A DNA stretch of 64,000 nt from Azospirillaceae bacterium (GTDB lineage: Bacteria; Pseudomonadota; Alphaproteobacteria; Azospirillales; Azospirillaceae): NCBI GenBank assembly GCA_028283825.1, contig JAPWJW010000005.1, positions 372,001 to 436,000 of the forward strand, written 5' to 3'. The notes under the pieces were generated by a model. That model was not told the DNA's origin and did no database searches. It was given only the letters and a program-made list of their open reading frames with translations. How positions within the stretch are numbered: position 1 is the first letter of the stretch; every line of letters begins with the position of its first letter. The translations under genes were made by a program, and so were the position numbers. This document shows positions 8,931 to 19,847 of this stretch, piece after piece.

Positions 8931-10322
8931 ATGCGCCGTCGTTTCATCCCCCTGGTGTTCATGCTGGCCGCCGCCGGCGCCTGCAGCGGTGCGCCCAAGG
9001 CCGGCACCGCTTCGGCGACCGTGCCGGCCACCCGCGTCGCCGCCGCCGGTCCCGCCACCCTGCCCAAGGCGCTGCCGGTGCGCGTGCCGTCGCCCTATGA
9101 CGGCAATCCCGGTTTTGAACGCCTGTTCCAGCGCCTGGCCGCCATCGAGGCGGGGCACGGCGGCACGGTGGATATCGTGCAATTGGGCGACAGTCACACC
9201 GCCGGCGGTGTCTTCACCACCCGCCTGCGCGACGCCTTGCAGGAACGGTTCGGGTCGGCCGGTCCCGGCTACATGCCGGCGGGCAAGCCCTATATCGGCT
9301 CGCGCCGCGCCGACGTGGCCGTGGGCCAGGACGGCAAGTGGCAGTATTTCAACAGCCTGAGCGACCAGCCGCCCCCCGGCTGGGGCATCACCGGCTTCCT
9401 GGCGCGCAGCCGGTCGCGGGGGGCCGCCATCAGCGTCACACCCAAGGACGGCCTGGGTTTCGACATCGCCGGCGTCACCGTGGTGCGCCAGCCGGGCGGC
9501 GGCGACCTGCTGGTGCTGATCGACGACCGCGTGGTCAAGCAGATCCCCACCGGCGGCCCTACCGGCCAGGCCGACTGGATCACCTTGCCCACCGCCGGCA
9601 AGGCCCAGGTGCTGAAGCTGGTGGCGCTGGACGCCCGGCCGGTGGACATCGCCGGCTGGTCGCTGGACCGCGCCACGCCCGGCGTGGTGTTCGACAGCGC
9701 CGGCGTGGTCGGCGCCCGCCTCACCACAATGGACCGCTGGAACCCGGAAACCGTGGCGCTGGAACTGGCCAAGCGCCATCCCGACCTGGTCATCCTGGCC
9801 TACGGCACCAATGAGGGTTTCGACCGCAGCCTGGATCTGGCGGCCTACAACGAACGCTTCCAGGCGGCGCTGCGCCGGGTGAATGCCGGCCCGGTGGCCA
9901 CCATCGTGCTGGGCCCCCTGGACGGCCAGGCGGAATCGCCGGCCTGCAAGAAGGTGGCGGACAAGGACGCGGCCTTCCCCTGCCAGGAGACGCAGCCCGC
10001 CGCAAACAAGTGCGCCTGGTACACGCCCCCCATGCTGGGCCGGGTGCGGGCCTTGCAGGCCGACGGCGCCAGGAAGGGCGGCTACGTCTTCTGGGACTGG
10101 TCGCAGGTGATGCCGGGCGCCTGCGGCATGGACCGCTGGGTGCGCCAGCCGGTGCCGCTGGGCCGGCCGGATCATGTGCACCTGACGCAGGAAGGCTACA
10201 CCCTGACGGCCAACGCCTTCTTCGCCTGGCTGATGGACCAGTACCAGGGGTATGTCCAGCCGGGTACGGCGCCGCTCGCCACCGCTGCCGCAGCCGGCGT
10301 TGCCGGCACATCGACACACTGA
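8931..10322 (+). CDS. SGNH-fold lipoprotein, probable O-acetyltransferase partner of the MBOAT protein
   Basis: 463 residues from ATG 8931, five bases after the previous stop. A TTG at 8922 overlapping that stop is the alternative start. The N-terminus (RRRFIPLVFMLAAAGACSG) ends in a lipobox-like LAAAGAC, suggesting a lipoprotein. SGNH blocks are visible: QLGDSHTAGG (Ser), LAYGTNEGFD (Gly/Asn region) and DHVHLTQEGY (Asp-x-x-His). The ~170-residue insert between blocks I and III has beta-rich carbohydrate-binding character. The layout resembles AlgX/AlgJ/PatB-like proteins, which receive acyl groups from an MBOAT membrane protein, and the MBOAT gene is next. Confidence 0.75.
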   Translation: MRRRFIPLVFMLAAAGACSGAPKAGTASATVPATRVAAAGPATLPKALPVRVPSPYDGNPGFERLFQRLAAIEAGHGGTVDIVQLGDSHTAGGVFTTRLRDALQERFGSAGPGYMPAGKPYIGSRRADVAVGQDGKWQYFNSLSDQPPPGWGITGFLARSRSRGAAISVTPKDGLGFDIAGVTVVRQPGGGDLLVLIDDRVVKQIPTGGPTGQADWITLPTAGKAQVLKLVALDARPVDIAGWSLDRATPGVVFDSAGVVGARLTTMDRWNPETVALELAKRHPDLVILAYGTNEGFDRSLDLAAYNERFQAALRRVNAGPVATIVLGPLDGQAESPACKKVADKDAAFPCQETQPAANKCAWYTPPMLGRVRALQADGARKGGYVFWDWSQVMPGACGMDRWVRQPVPLGRPDHVHLTQEGYTLTANAFFAWLMDQYQGYVQPGTAPLATAAAAGVAGTSTH

Positions 10323-10337
10323 GGGGCGGGTTCCGTC

Positions 10338-11771
10338 GTGCTGTTTCCCACCCTGAATTTCGGCCTGTTCTTCCTGGTCGTCTTCGCCGTCGCCTGGGCC
10401 CTGGTGCGCTGGCCCCGGTCGCGCGTGGCCTTCCTGTCCGCCGCCAGCTATTTTTTCTATGGCTGGTGGGACTGGCGCTATCTGTTCCTGCTGGGCGGCA
10501 GCACCCTGTTCAACTGGCTGGCGGGCCAGGCCATCGTGCGCCAGGCCGATCCCCGCCGCCGCAAGTGGGTGGTGGGCGGGGCAGTGGCCGTGAACCTGGC
10601 CGTGCTGGCCTTCTTCAAGTACGCCAACTTCGCCACCGCCACCACCAACGACGTGCTGACCATCCTGGGCGCCCATGTCCAGGTGCGGTTCCTGGACGTG
10701 CTGGTGCCCATCGGCATCTCCTTCTTCACTTTCCACGGCATCTCCTACCTGGTGGATCTGTACCGGGGCACGCTGGCCCGGCCGGCCAGCCTGATGCAGC
10801 TGGTGCTGTACATCTCCTTCTTCCCGCAGCTGGTGGCGGGGCCCATCGTCCGCGCCTCCCACTTCCTGCCGCAGATCGCGGCCCGGCCGGATCCGGACGA
10901 CATCCGCGCCACGCGCGCCTACCTGCTGATCCTGGGCGGGCTGTTCAAGAAGGTGGTGGTGGCCAACTACCTGGCGACCGACCTGGTGGATCCGGTGTTC
11001 TTCGACCCGGACAAGTACGGCGCCCTGGACCTGCTGCTGGCCACCTACGGCTACGCCATGCAGATCTACTGCGATTTCAGCGCCTACACCGACATCGCCA
11101 TCGGCCTGGCGGCCCTGCTGGGCTTTCGTTTCCCGCAGAACTTCGACCAGCCCTACCGCTCCGCCTCGCTGCGGGATTTCTGGCGGCGCTGGCATATCTC
11201 GCTGTCGTCCTGGCTGCGCGACTATCTCTACATCCCGCTGGGGGGCAACCGGGGCGGCACGTGGAAGCATTGCCGCAACCTGATGATCACCATGCTGCTG
11301 GGCGGCCTGTGGCACGGCGCCAACTGGACCTTCGTCATCTGGGGCGCCCTGCACGGCGGCATGCTGGTGGTGGAGTTCCTGGTGAACCGCCTTCGCGCCA
11401 TCACCATTGGTGAGTGGGAGGCGCCGCCCTTCCGCGGCTGGGCCCGGGTGGCCGCCATCGTCGCCACCTTCCACTTCGTCTGCCTGACCTGGATCTTCTT
11501 CCGCGCCCCGTCGCTGGAGGTGGCCGGCCATTTCCTGGCGGGCTTCGGCCGCTGGGGGCAGGTGGCCGGGGCGGCCACGCCGCTGACCCTGCTGCTGGTC
11601 GCGGGCACCATGGCCAGCCAGTTCCTGCCGGCCGACCGCCTGGCCCGCATCGAGGATGCTCTGGTCCGCGTGCCGCTGGCCGTCAAGGGGGCGGCCATGG
11701 GCCTGGGGCTGGTGCTGATCCAGGCCTGCGCGCCCGAGGGCGTGGCACCCTTCATCTATTTCCAGTTCTGA
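10338..11771 (+). CDS. MBOAT-family membrane O-acyltransferase (AlgI/DltB-like)
   Basis: 477 residues starting at GTG 10338 behind GAGGGGCGGG. It is polytopic (about ten membrane segments). The diagnostic MBOAT motifs are present: YCDFSAYTDIAIG, the long NFDQPYRS...LRDFWRRWHISLS block, YIPLGGNRGG, and GLWHGANWTFVIWG with the conserved His. Members move acyl groups from a cytoplasmic donor across the membrane to a periplasmic transferase. Here the two upstream SGNH proteins are the obvious partners. Length matches AlgI-type proteins. Confidence 0.92.
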   Translation: MLFPTLNFGLFFLVVFAVAWALVRWPRSRVAFLSAASYFFYGWWDWRYLFLLGGSTLFNWLAGQAIVRQADPRRRKWVVGGAVAVNLAVLAFFKYANFATATTNDVLTILGAHVQVRFLDVLVPIGISFFTFHGISYLVDLYRGTLARPASLMQLVLYISFFPQLVAGPIVRASHFLPQIAARPDPDDIRATRAYLLILGGLFKKVVVANYLATDLVDPVFFDPDKYGALDLLLATYGYAMQIYCDFSAYTDIAIGLAALLGFRFPQNFDQPYRSASLRDFWRRWHISLSSWLRDYLYIPLGGNRGGTWKHCRNLMITMLLGGLWHGANWTFVIWGALHGGMLVVEFLVNRLRAITIGEWEAPPFRGWARVAAIVATFHFVCLTWIFFRAPSLEVAGHFLAGFGRWGQVAGAATPLTLLLVAGTMASQFLPADRLARIEDALVRVPLAVKGAAMGLGLVLIQACAPEGVAPFIYFQF

Positions 11772-11781
11772 GGGGGCACCC

Positions 11782-12078
11782 GTGACCGTGATCCCGCCCG
11801 TCCGTCCCCGCTACAACCCCGCCGAGGTGATCGAGGGGGCCGCACCCGCCCGCGCGGTGCCGGTCGCCGTATCGCTCGCCGCCGGTGCCCTGGTTGCCTT
11901 GCTGCTGGGGGCCAAGCCCCTGGCCGACTGGACCGGCGCCCTGCCCATCAACGGCTTCACCGACCAGCTGTCCACCTGGACCGGCGCCTGGCAGGACATG
12001 ATGGACCGCCTGCATCTGGGCGCCCTGTTCGACGGCGTGCAGGGCCTGTTCCGTTGGTTCCAGAACTTGCGCTTTTAG
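11782..12078 (+). CDS. Small single-pass membrane protein of the O-acylation operon
   Basis: 98 residues from GTG 11782 behind GAGGGGGCACCC, ten bases after the MBOAT stop. One hydrophobic helix (residues ~30-50, VAVSLAAGALVALLLGAK) is followed by a hydrophilic, amphipathic C-terminus. No known family was recognised. Its position suggests an accessory subunit of the acyltransferase complex, comparable to small proteins seen in other MBOAT operons, but that is inference. Confidence 0.65.
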   Translation: MTVIPPVRPRYNPAEVIEGAAPARAVPVAVSLAAGALVALLLGAKPLADWTGALPINGFTDQLSTWTGAWQDMMDRLHLGALFDGVQGLFRWFQNLRF

Positions 12079-12167
12079 GGCAAGCCTTGCGCAGCCCACT
12101 GCCGGGGCCGTAAAGTTGCAGGATGATAGCTGGATGGCGCCGCCGTCCGCCGGCCCCGAGGCCCCTG

Positions 12168-12668
12168 ATGCAGCGTAAAAGTTTTGAAGACCTGACCTGT
12201 CCCATCGCCCGCAGCCTGGAGCGGGTGGGGGAGTGGTGGAGCATCCTGATCCTGCGCGACGCCTTCCATGGCATGACGCGCTTCGACCAGTTCCAGAAAA
12301 GCCTGGAGATCGCGCCCAACATGCTGACCCGCCGCCTGACCGCCCTGGTCGAGGCCGGGCTGCTGGAAAAGCGCCAGTACAACGCCCGTCCGCCACGTTA
12401 CGAGTACGTGCTGACCGAACGGGGGAACGACTTCCGCCAGGTCACGCTGGCCCTGATGGACTGGGGCAACCGCCACTTCTCGCCCGAGGGGCCGACGGTG
12501 CAACTGGTCGACACCCAGACGGGCCAGCCGGCCGACCTGATGCTGGTGGACCGCGTCAGCGGCAAGCCCGCGACCAGCCGCGACTTTCGCCTGGTGCCCG
12601 GCCCCGGCGCCGACGACGCCCTGCGGGAGCGTTACGCCGCCCGTGCCAAGTTGGCAAAGACCGTATAA
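12168..12668 (+). CDS. HxlR-family winged-helix transcriptional regulator
   Basis: 166 residues from ATG 12168; an in-frame ATG 15 codons upstream adds only a Pro/Arg stretch. The HxlR signature is clear: CPIARSLERVGEWWSILILRDAFHG, RFDQFQKSLEIAPNMLTRRL, LVEAGLLEKR and RYEYVLTERG. The conserved Cys near the N-terminus, used for redox or electrophile sensing in some members, is present. A C-terminal extension of ~50 residues follows the domain. There is no adjacent divergent target gene, so the regulon is unknown. Confidence 0.87.
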   Translation: MQRKSFEDLTCPIARSLERVGEWWSILILRDAFHGMTRFDQFQKSLEIAPNMLTRRLTALVEAGLLEKRQYNARPPRYEYVLTERGNDFRQVTLALMDWGNRHFSPEGPTVQLVDTQTGQPADLMLVDRVSGKPATSRDFRLVPGPGADDALRERYAARAKLAKTV

Positions 12669-12686
12669 TCGCGTGGGTTCTGGTCG

Positions 12687-12947
12687 ATGCGATTTGGGAA
12701 AGAGAATGTCCACAATTCATTCACGCGGCTTATTTTATTCTCATCTTTTCTGATAATAATAAATGCGCTCATTTTGGCGGCCTATGGTTTCGGATTGCTG
12801 GGTTTCGGTTTTGCGAGAAAGGTGGTCCTGTGCCTTGAGGAGAATAATGACCAAGGTTTATTGATTATATTGGGTCTTCTTTTTATATCATTCGTGTTTC
12901 TGTTGATGTCATGGGCGGTTCGGGGAATTCTGGCGGCACAAAGATAA
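12687..12947 (+). CDS. Small hypothetical membrane protein, AT-rich
   Basis: 86 residues from ATG 12687 with two hydrophobic segments (LILFSSFLIIINALILAAYG and LLIILGLLFISFVFLLMSWA) joined by a short polar loop. No family was recognised. Base composition is distinctly AT-richer than both neighbours, suggesting an acquired gene. The RBS is weak, so the exact start is uncertain. Confidence 0.5.
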   Translation: MRFGKENVHNSFTRLILFSSFLIIINALILAAYGFGLLGFGFARKVVLCLEENNDQGLLIILGLLFISFVFLLMSWAVRGILAAQR

Positions 12948-13327
12948 GATGATCGCAGCCGCAGCCTTATAAAGGCGCGTATTTCCAGTCTGGCGTGCTA
13001 ATGCCCTTCTTCACCCTGATCGACCATAACGGGGCGATCATGATTGTCGTTTTCCCGGCGGTACGGTGGCGGAACGATAAGGTGGGGCCTATGGCCGGAT
13101 AGTCCGGCCCGCTTCCGCTTTCGGATCATGGGGCCTTTCGCTGGGGGGCCTAGCCTAAGCGTCTGAAAGCGAACGCCTTCGCTTCGGACCCATCGCCTAT
13201 TCATTAAGAATTATGGTTGCCTCCCTTGGGCGATGCTACCGTTGTCGCTGTCCTTTCAGCGGCAGGCGGTCAGTAATCACCGTCGTGGCGTTGGAAATTC
13301 CGTCATCGATCTGGGGAAGAACCGTCG
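12948..13327. other. Non-coding stretch upstream of the glycan/trehalose cluster
   Basis: About 380 bases without a convincing gene. The right part should contain the promoter for the rightward GT4-debranching enzyme unit. I looked for an EcfG-type general-stress promoter (GGAAC, 16-17 bases, CGTT) and did not find a clean one. Confidence 0.45.
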
Positions 13328-14425
13328 ATGAGAATTGCGCAAATCGCCACCCTTTATGAATCCGTGCCACCCACATTTTATGGCGGTACGGAAAGGGTTA
13401 TATCTTATTTGACGGATACCCTGGTTGACCTGGGCCACGACGTCACGCTGTTCGCCAGCGGGGAGTCCAAGACCAAGGCGACGCTGGTGCCCATGCGGCC
13501 CAAGGCGCTGTGGCTGGACGACGCGCCGTTGAAATCGCCGGTGGCGGCCCATCTGGCCATGCTGGAACAGGTGCGGCGGCGGGCGGATGAGTTCGACGTC
13601 CTGCACTTCCACCTCAGCCATTTCATGCATTTCCCCTTTTTCCAGGAGCATGCGCAGCGCACGGTGACGACGCCGCACGGCCGGCTGGACTATGTCGACC
13701 TGGCGCCCGCTTATGATCTGTGGCCGCGCTATCCCATGATCTCCATCTCCGACCGGCAGCGGCGGCCGCTGGCCAATGCCAACTGGCTGGCCACGGTCTA
13801 TCACGGCCTGCCGCCGGACCTGTACCGCCCGCCGCAGGGCCGTCCCGGCGGTATCGGCGACTATCTGGCTTTCCTGGGCCGCTTTTCCCGCGACAAGCGG
13901 CCGGACCGCGCCATCGACATCGCCGAGCGTTCCGGCCTGCACCTGAAGATGGCCGCCAAGGTGGGTGACGATGACCGCGCCTATTTCGAGGCGGAGATCA
14001 AGGACCGCATCGACGGCCGGGCCATCCAGCACGTGGGTGAGATCAACGACGCGCAGAAGCCGGATTTCCTCGGCGATGCCGCGGCCTTGCTGATGCCCAT
14101 CGACTGGCCCGAGCCCTTCGGCCTGGTGGTGATCGAGGCCTTCGCCTGCGGCACGCCGGTGATCGCCTGGGATAATGGCGCCATGCCTGAGATCATCGAC
14201 CAGGGTGTCACCGGTTTCGTCGTGAACTCGGTGGAGGAGGCGGTGGACGCCGTGGCCCAGGCCCGCACCCTGGACCGCGCCCGCATCCGCCAGGTGTTCG
14301 AGGAACGCTTCTCCGTCACCGCCATGGCCCGCAATTACGTGGCGGCCTACACCGCGCTGCTGTCCGGCACGGCCGGTGCCTCTGCCGGTTTCCTGGCACC
14401 GGCCGCTGCCCGTCCCACCCCCTGA
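13328..14425 (+). CDS. Glycosyltransferase family 4 protein
   Basis: 365 residues from ATG 13328 (GGGGAAGAACCGTCG upstream). GT-B fold: the N-terminal domain begins IAQIATLYESVPPTFYGGTE with the Gly-rich acceptor loop. The C-terminal domain has AFLGRFSRDKRPDRAI and the donor motif EPFGLVVIEAFACGTPVIAWDNGAMPEI (split here across EPFGLVVIEAF and CGTPVIAWDNG), with both Glu of the EX7E motif. It leads a rightward series of debranching enzyme, OtsA and OtsB, so an alpha-glucan-related role is likely. Acceptor and donor are not predictable from sequence. Confidence 0.87.
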   Translation: MRIAQIATLYESVPPTFYGGTERVISYLTDTLVDLGHDVTLFASGESKTKATLVPMRPKALWLDDAPLKSPVAAHLAMLEQVRRRADEFDVLHFHLSHFMHFPFFQEHAQRTVTTPHGRLDYVDLAPAYDLWPRYPMISISDRQRRPLANANWLATVYHGLPPDLYRPPQGRPGGIGDYLAFLGRFSRDKRPDRAIDIAERSGLHLKMAAKVGDDDRAYFEAEIKDRIDGRAIQHVGEINDAQKPDFLGDAAALLMPIDWPEPFGLVVIEAFACGTPVIAWDNGAMPEIIDQGVTGFVVNSVEEAVDAVAQARTLDRARIRQVFEERFSVTAMARNYVAAYTALLSGTAGASAGFLAPAAARPTP

Positions 14426-14465
14426 ACTTCGCCTTCCAACACCCTGAAAGGACTGCGGGACCACA

Positions 14466-16634
14466 ATGGCAGCCCTAGATGAACGACAGCTCGACCCCGC
14501 CATCGGCCTGGCCGGTCCCGATGGCGGCGGCCCACGAGAGACCTTCCGCTTGTTCGCTCTGAAACATGGCGACTGCTTTGTCGTGGCCGACGCCCACGGC
14601 GACATCCAGGGGCAGGGCGACGGCCTGTTCGTCGACGACACCCGCATCCTGTCGCGCTATCAGCTGCGCATAGGTGACAAGGAACCGTCGCTGCTGGGCG
14701 CCTCGCTCAGCGAGGACAACATCCTGTTCACCGCCAACAGCACCAACGTGCCCATGCCGGCCCCCGGTGGCGGCATGACGCTGTGGGGTGTCATCCATAT
14801 CGAACGCACCCGTATCCTGTGGCAGAACCGGTTGTATGAGCGGGTGACGCTGTCCAACTTCGGCGGCAGCGACATCGTCGTGCCGCTGGCGTTCAACTTC
14901 ACCGCCGACTTCCGCGACATGTTCGAGGTGCGGGGCTCCACCCGCCAACTGCGCGGCCGCACCCATGACGCCCAACTGTCGGGCGATGGCGTGACGCTCA
15001 GCTACGAGGGCCTGGACAAGGTGGTGCGCACGGCCGCGCTGTCCTTTTCCCAGGTGCCGGACCGGCTTCAGGGCGACCGCGCCCAGTTCAACATCACCCT
15101 GCCGACGCGGGGCGAGCACGTGCTGTACATCGAGGTGGGAACGGAACGCACGGCCACGCCCGGCCGCGTGCGCTTCCGGGCCGCCGCCGTGCGCGCCCGG
15201 CTGGAGATGCGCACCAAGCGCCGGCGGGGCGCCAGCGTCTACAGCAGCGGCCGGGTGTTCAACGACTGGCTGGCGCGGGCCCAGGCCGACACCGCCTTGC
15301 TGACCACCGAACTGGCGACAGGTCCTTACCCCTACGCCGGCATCCCCTGGTTCTCCACCGCCTTCGGGCGCGACGGCATCATCTCCGCCCTGCAGATGAT
15401 GTGGCTGAACCCGCGCCTGGCGCGCGGCGTGCTGGCGTTCCTGGCCACCCACCAGGCGACGGAGACCGCCCCCTTCAGCGACGCGCAGCCCGGCAAGATC
15501 CTGCATGAGACGCGCAAGGGCGAAATGGCGGTGCTGCGCGAACTGCCCTTCGGCCGCTATTACGGCAGCGTCGATACCACGCCGCTCTACATCTACCTGG
15601 CGTCGGTCTATGCCGACCGCACCGGCGACATGGCCTTCATCGACCAGCTGTGGCCATCGCTGTGCGCCGCCGCGTCCTGGATGGAGGGGGCGGGCGACCA
15701 GAACGGCGACGGTTTCGTCGATTACCAGCGGGCGGAGGAGTCCGGCCTGGCCAACCAGGGCTGGAAGGACAGCTTCGACAGTATCCAGCATGCCGATGGC
15801 AGCCTGCCGGAGGGGCCCATCGCCCTGGTCGAGGTGCAGGGTTACGTCTACGCCGCCTATTGCGGCCTGTCCCGCCTGGCCTTCCGCCGGGGGGAGGATG
15901 CGCAGGCCGCCTATTGGCAGCATAAGGCGGAGGCGCTGCGCCACGCCGTCGAAACCCACTTCTGGATGGAGGACATGGGTTTCTACGCCCTGGCGCTGGA
16001 CGGCAAGGGGCGGCCCTGCCGCGTGCGCGCCTCCAACGTCGGGCATCTGCTGTTCGTCGGCCTGCCGTCGCCGGAACGGGCGCACCGGGTGGCGGACCAG
16101 TTGCTGGCCGGCGCCTTCCACACCGGCTGGGGCATCCGCACGCTGGCGGATACGGAGGTCGCCTTCAACCCCATGTCCTACCACAACGGCTCCGTCTGGC
16201 CGCACGACACCGCCATCTGCGCCGCTGGCCTGGCGCGCTACGGCGTGCGCACCGGCGTCATCCGGCTGATGAGCGACACGTTCGAGGCGGCGGTGCGTTT
16301 CGGCATGCGCCTGCCGGAGCTGTTCTGCGGCTTCCCCCGCACCCAGGGCGAAACCCCCATCGCCTACCCGGTCGCCTGCGTGCCGCAGGCCTGGGCCGCC
16401 GGTTCCGTCTTCATGCTGCTGCAGGCCTGCCTGGGCATTGAGGTCGATGGCTGGCGGGGCGAAATCCATGTCAACCGGCCCAAGCTGCCCATCGGTATCG
16501 ACCAGTTGACGGTGCGCCGCGTGACGGTGGGGGAAAACACCGTGGATCTGTCGTTCCAGCGCATGGGCGGTCAGGTCATCGCCTCCATCGCCGATCATGA
16601 GGAGGGTCTGGTGCCTCTGATCGTGCGGTCCTGA
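14466..16634 (+). CDS. Amylo-alpha-1,6-glucosidase (glycogen debranching enzyme family)
   Basis: 722 residues from ATG 14466 behind AAAGGA, 40 bases after the GT4 gene. The N-terminal ~220 residues form the bacterial GDE N-domain (FALKHGDCFVVADAHGDI-like start with VDDTRILSRYQL). The C-terminal (alpha/alpha)6 domain has GIPWFSTAFGRDGIISALQ, GEMAVLRELPFGRYYGSVDT, YQRAEESGLANQGWKDS and FNPMSYHNGSVWPHD. These enzymes hydrolyse alpha-1,6 branches of glycogen-like glucans in the cytoplasm; no signal peptide is seen. The neighbouring trehalose genes suggest a link between glucan breakdown and stress sugar synthesis. Confidence 0.9.
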   Translation: MAALDERQLDPAIGLAGPDGGGPRETFRLFALKHGDCFVVADAHGDIQGQGDGLFVDDTRILSRYQLRIGDKEPSLLGASLSEDNILFTANSTNVPMPAPGGGMTLWGVIHIERTRILWQNRLYERVTLSNFGGSDIVVPLAFNFTADFRDMFEVRGSTRQLRGRTHDAQLSGDGVTLSYEGLDKVVRTAALSFSQVPDRLQGDRAQFNITLPTRGEHVLYIEVGTERTATPGRVRFRAAAVRARLEMRTKRRRGASVYSSGRVFNDWLARAQADTALLTTELATGPYPYAGIPWFSTAFGRDGIISALQMMWLNPRLARGVLAFLATHQATETAPFSDAQPGKILHETRKGEMAVLRELPFGRYYGSVDTTPLYIYLASVYADRTGDMAFIDQLWPSLCAAASWMEGAGDQNGDGFVDYQRAEESGLANQGWKDSFDSIQHADGSLPEGPIALVEVQGYVYAAYCGLSRLAFRRGEDAQAAYWQHKAEALRHAVETHFWMEDMGFYALALDGKGRPCRVRASNVGHLLFVGLPSPERAHRVADQLLAGAFHTGWGIRTLADTEVAFNPMSYHNGSVWPHDTAICAAGLARYGVRTGVIRLMSDTFEAAVRFGMRLPELFCGFPRTQGETPIAYPVACVPQAWAAGSVFMLLQACLGIEVDGWRGEIHVNRPKLPIGIDQLTVRRVTVGENTVDLSFQRMGGQVIASIADHEEGLVPLIVRS

Positions 16635-16860
16635 TCGATGCCCTCAATCTCCGGACGATCTAGGGCGTAGGCTTGAGGGTGCGGCTACCGCCGCTGGTGG
16701 TGGGCCCGGCGGTCTATGCAGTTTTGCCGTTGTCGACCTGTCCCGGTTGCCTTGTTTTCGACACAATCTCGACTCTAGAATTCCCATATGAATATTGAAG
16801 CCCGCACCAATAGATCGGCGCGATTCGCCTATATCTGTTCGGGTGCCGCGATATATGCCC

Positions 16861-16875
16861 TGATTACTGTAATCA
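16861..16875. promoter_or_regulatory. 15-bp palindrome upstream of otsA
   Basis: TGATTAC T GTAATCA at 16861-16875 is a perfect 7+1+7 palindrome lying 48 bases before the otsA start in an otherwise empty 289-base gap. It is a candidate operator. No regulator of known specificity matches it by eye. Confidence 0.4.
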
Positions 16876-16923
16876 TAAATCCAGGCATAGGCTTCATAAC
16901 CGATAAGGTATGTGTGTGACGCC

Positions 16924-18879
<1,956 letters not shown>

Positions 18880-18883
18880 CACC

Positions 18884-19675
18884 ATGACCGCCCCCGTCGC
18901 CGCCGCCCCCAAGGTGGGGGATCGCTGGGCCGTGTTCCTGGACATCGACGGCACCCTGCTGGAACACCAGAAGGACCCCACCGCCGTGTCGGTGGATGAT
19001 GAATTGCGCCAGCTGCTGCTGGCCTTGGACCGGCAGCTGGATGGCGCCGTGGCCGTGATCAGCGGCCGGTCGCTGGCCTCCATCGATGAACTGTTCCAGC
19101 CCATGGTGCTGCGCGCCGGCGGCATCTTCGGCCTGGAGATCCGCCTGTCACCGGATGAACCGGCCGTGGCGGCGCCCGAGCCGCCGGCCCTGGCCGACCT
19201 GGCCCGGCGGATGGAGGCCGACTTCGGCCGCACCCTGGTGATCGAACGCAAGGGGCCGGTCCTGGCCCTGCACACCGGCCCCGACCCCGACTTGCTGGCC
19301 CACATCACCCGCCTGGCCAAGGGCGCCCTGCCGGGCTTGCCCGAAGGCTATCGGGTGGTGGAGGGCAACGTCGGCGTGGAACTGATGCCGGCGCGGGCCC
19401 TGAAGGGGGAGGCGGTCCGCCGCTTCATGGCCACGGAAACGTTCCGTGGCCGGCGGCCCATCTTCATCGGCGACGACGTGCCGGACGAACACGCCTTCGA
19501 CTGTGTCAACGATCTGGGCGGCATCGCCATCAAGGTCGGCCGGCCGGAACAGGCGACGGCCGCCTTGCACGCCCTGTCCGATGTGGCGGCGGTGCGGGCC
19601 TGGTTGGGCGATCCCAACTTCCCCCTGCTGGACCGGCTGGTGGCGCGCGAGGTAAAGGAGGCGGCGCAGGCTTGA
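18884..19675 (+). CDS. otsB: Trehalose-6-phosphate phosphatase
   Basis: 263 residues from ATG 18884, four bases after otsA (a TTG at 18860 would overlap it). HAD motifs: FLDIDGTLLEHQ (nucleophile and general-acid Asp), VISGRSLASIDELF, KGEAVRRFM, and FIGDDVPDEHAFDCVN (metal-binding Asp). It dephosphorylates trehalose-6-phosphate to trehalose, completing the OtsAB route. Length is normal. A repeat/palindrome unit follows the stop. Confidence 0.93.
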   Translation: MTAPVAAAPKVGDRWAVFLDIDGTLLEHQKDPTAVSVDDELRQLLLALDRQLDGAVAVISGRSLASIDELFQPMVLRAGGIFGLEIRLSPDEPAVAAPEPPALADLARRMEADFGRTLVIERKGPVLALHTGPDPDLLAHITRLAKGALPGLPEGYRVVEGNVGVELMPARALKGEAVRRFMATETFRGRRPIFIGDDVPDEHAFDCVNDLGGIAIKVGRPEQATAALHALSDVAAVRAWLGDPNFPLLDRLVAREVKEAAQA

Positions 19676-19735
19676 GCCTCCCCCAGGCCTGATACCAGGT
19701 AGCGATGATCCCGACCTACGGTCAGGCTCATCGCC

Positions 19736-19805
19736 CTCAGGCGCCGGCGCCGCCATCCGGCGGCTTGGCTTCCGCACCTTACGGCGCGCGGCGGCGGTCG
19801 CCGCC
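19736..19805. repeat. Intergenic REP-like element, copy 1
   Basis: A GC-rich stretch after otsB shares an interrupted pattern with 47650-47735. Shared blocks in order are CCCTCAG, CGCCGG, GCGCC, CATCCG, GGCTTGGCTTCC, and a later GTCGCCG. Each copy lies 3' of a gene and is followed by a hairpin. This suggests a dispersed intergenic repeat family in this genome. Confidence 0.5.
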
Positions 19806-19806
19806 G

Positions 19807-19847
19807 ATACCAAATTGCGTTGAGTTCAACTCAACGCAATTTGGTAT
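19807..19847. repeat. 41-bp perfect palindrome between convergent genes
   Basis: The left arm 19807-19826 (ATACCAAATTGCGTTGAGTT) is the exact reverse complement of 19828-19847, with a single central C. It abuts the REP-like block and overlaps the stop codon of the leftward SnoaL gene by one base. It could act as a bidirectional terminator, a cruciform or part of a REPIN-like mobile repeat. There is no T-tract beyond the arm. Confidence 0.85.

Noticed and set aside
8673-11531. A 952-codon open frame on the minus strand
   Set aside because: It is the antisense shadow of the SGNH and MBOAT genes in GC-rich DNA; low complexity and no domain.
12948-13327. EcfG-type general-stress promoter upstream of the GT4 gene
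   Set aside because: No GGAAC and CGTT pair at the required spacing was found by eye.
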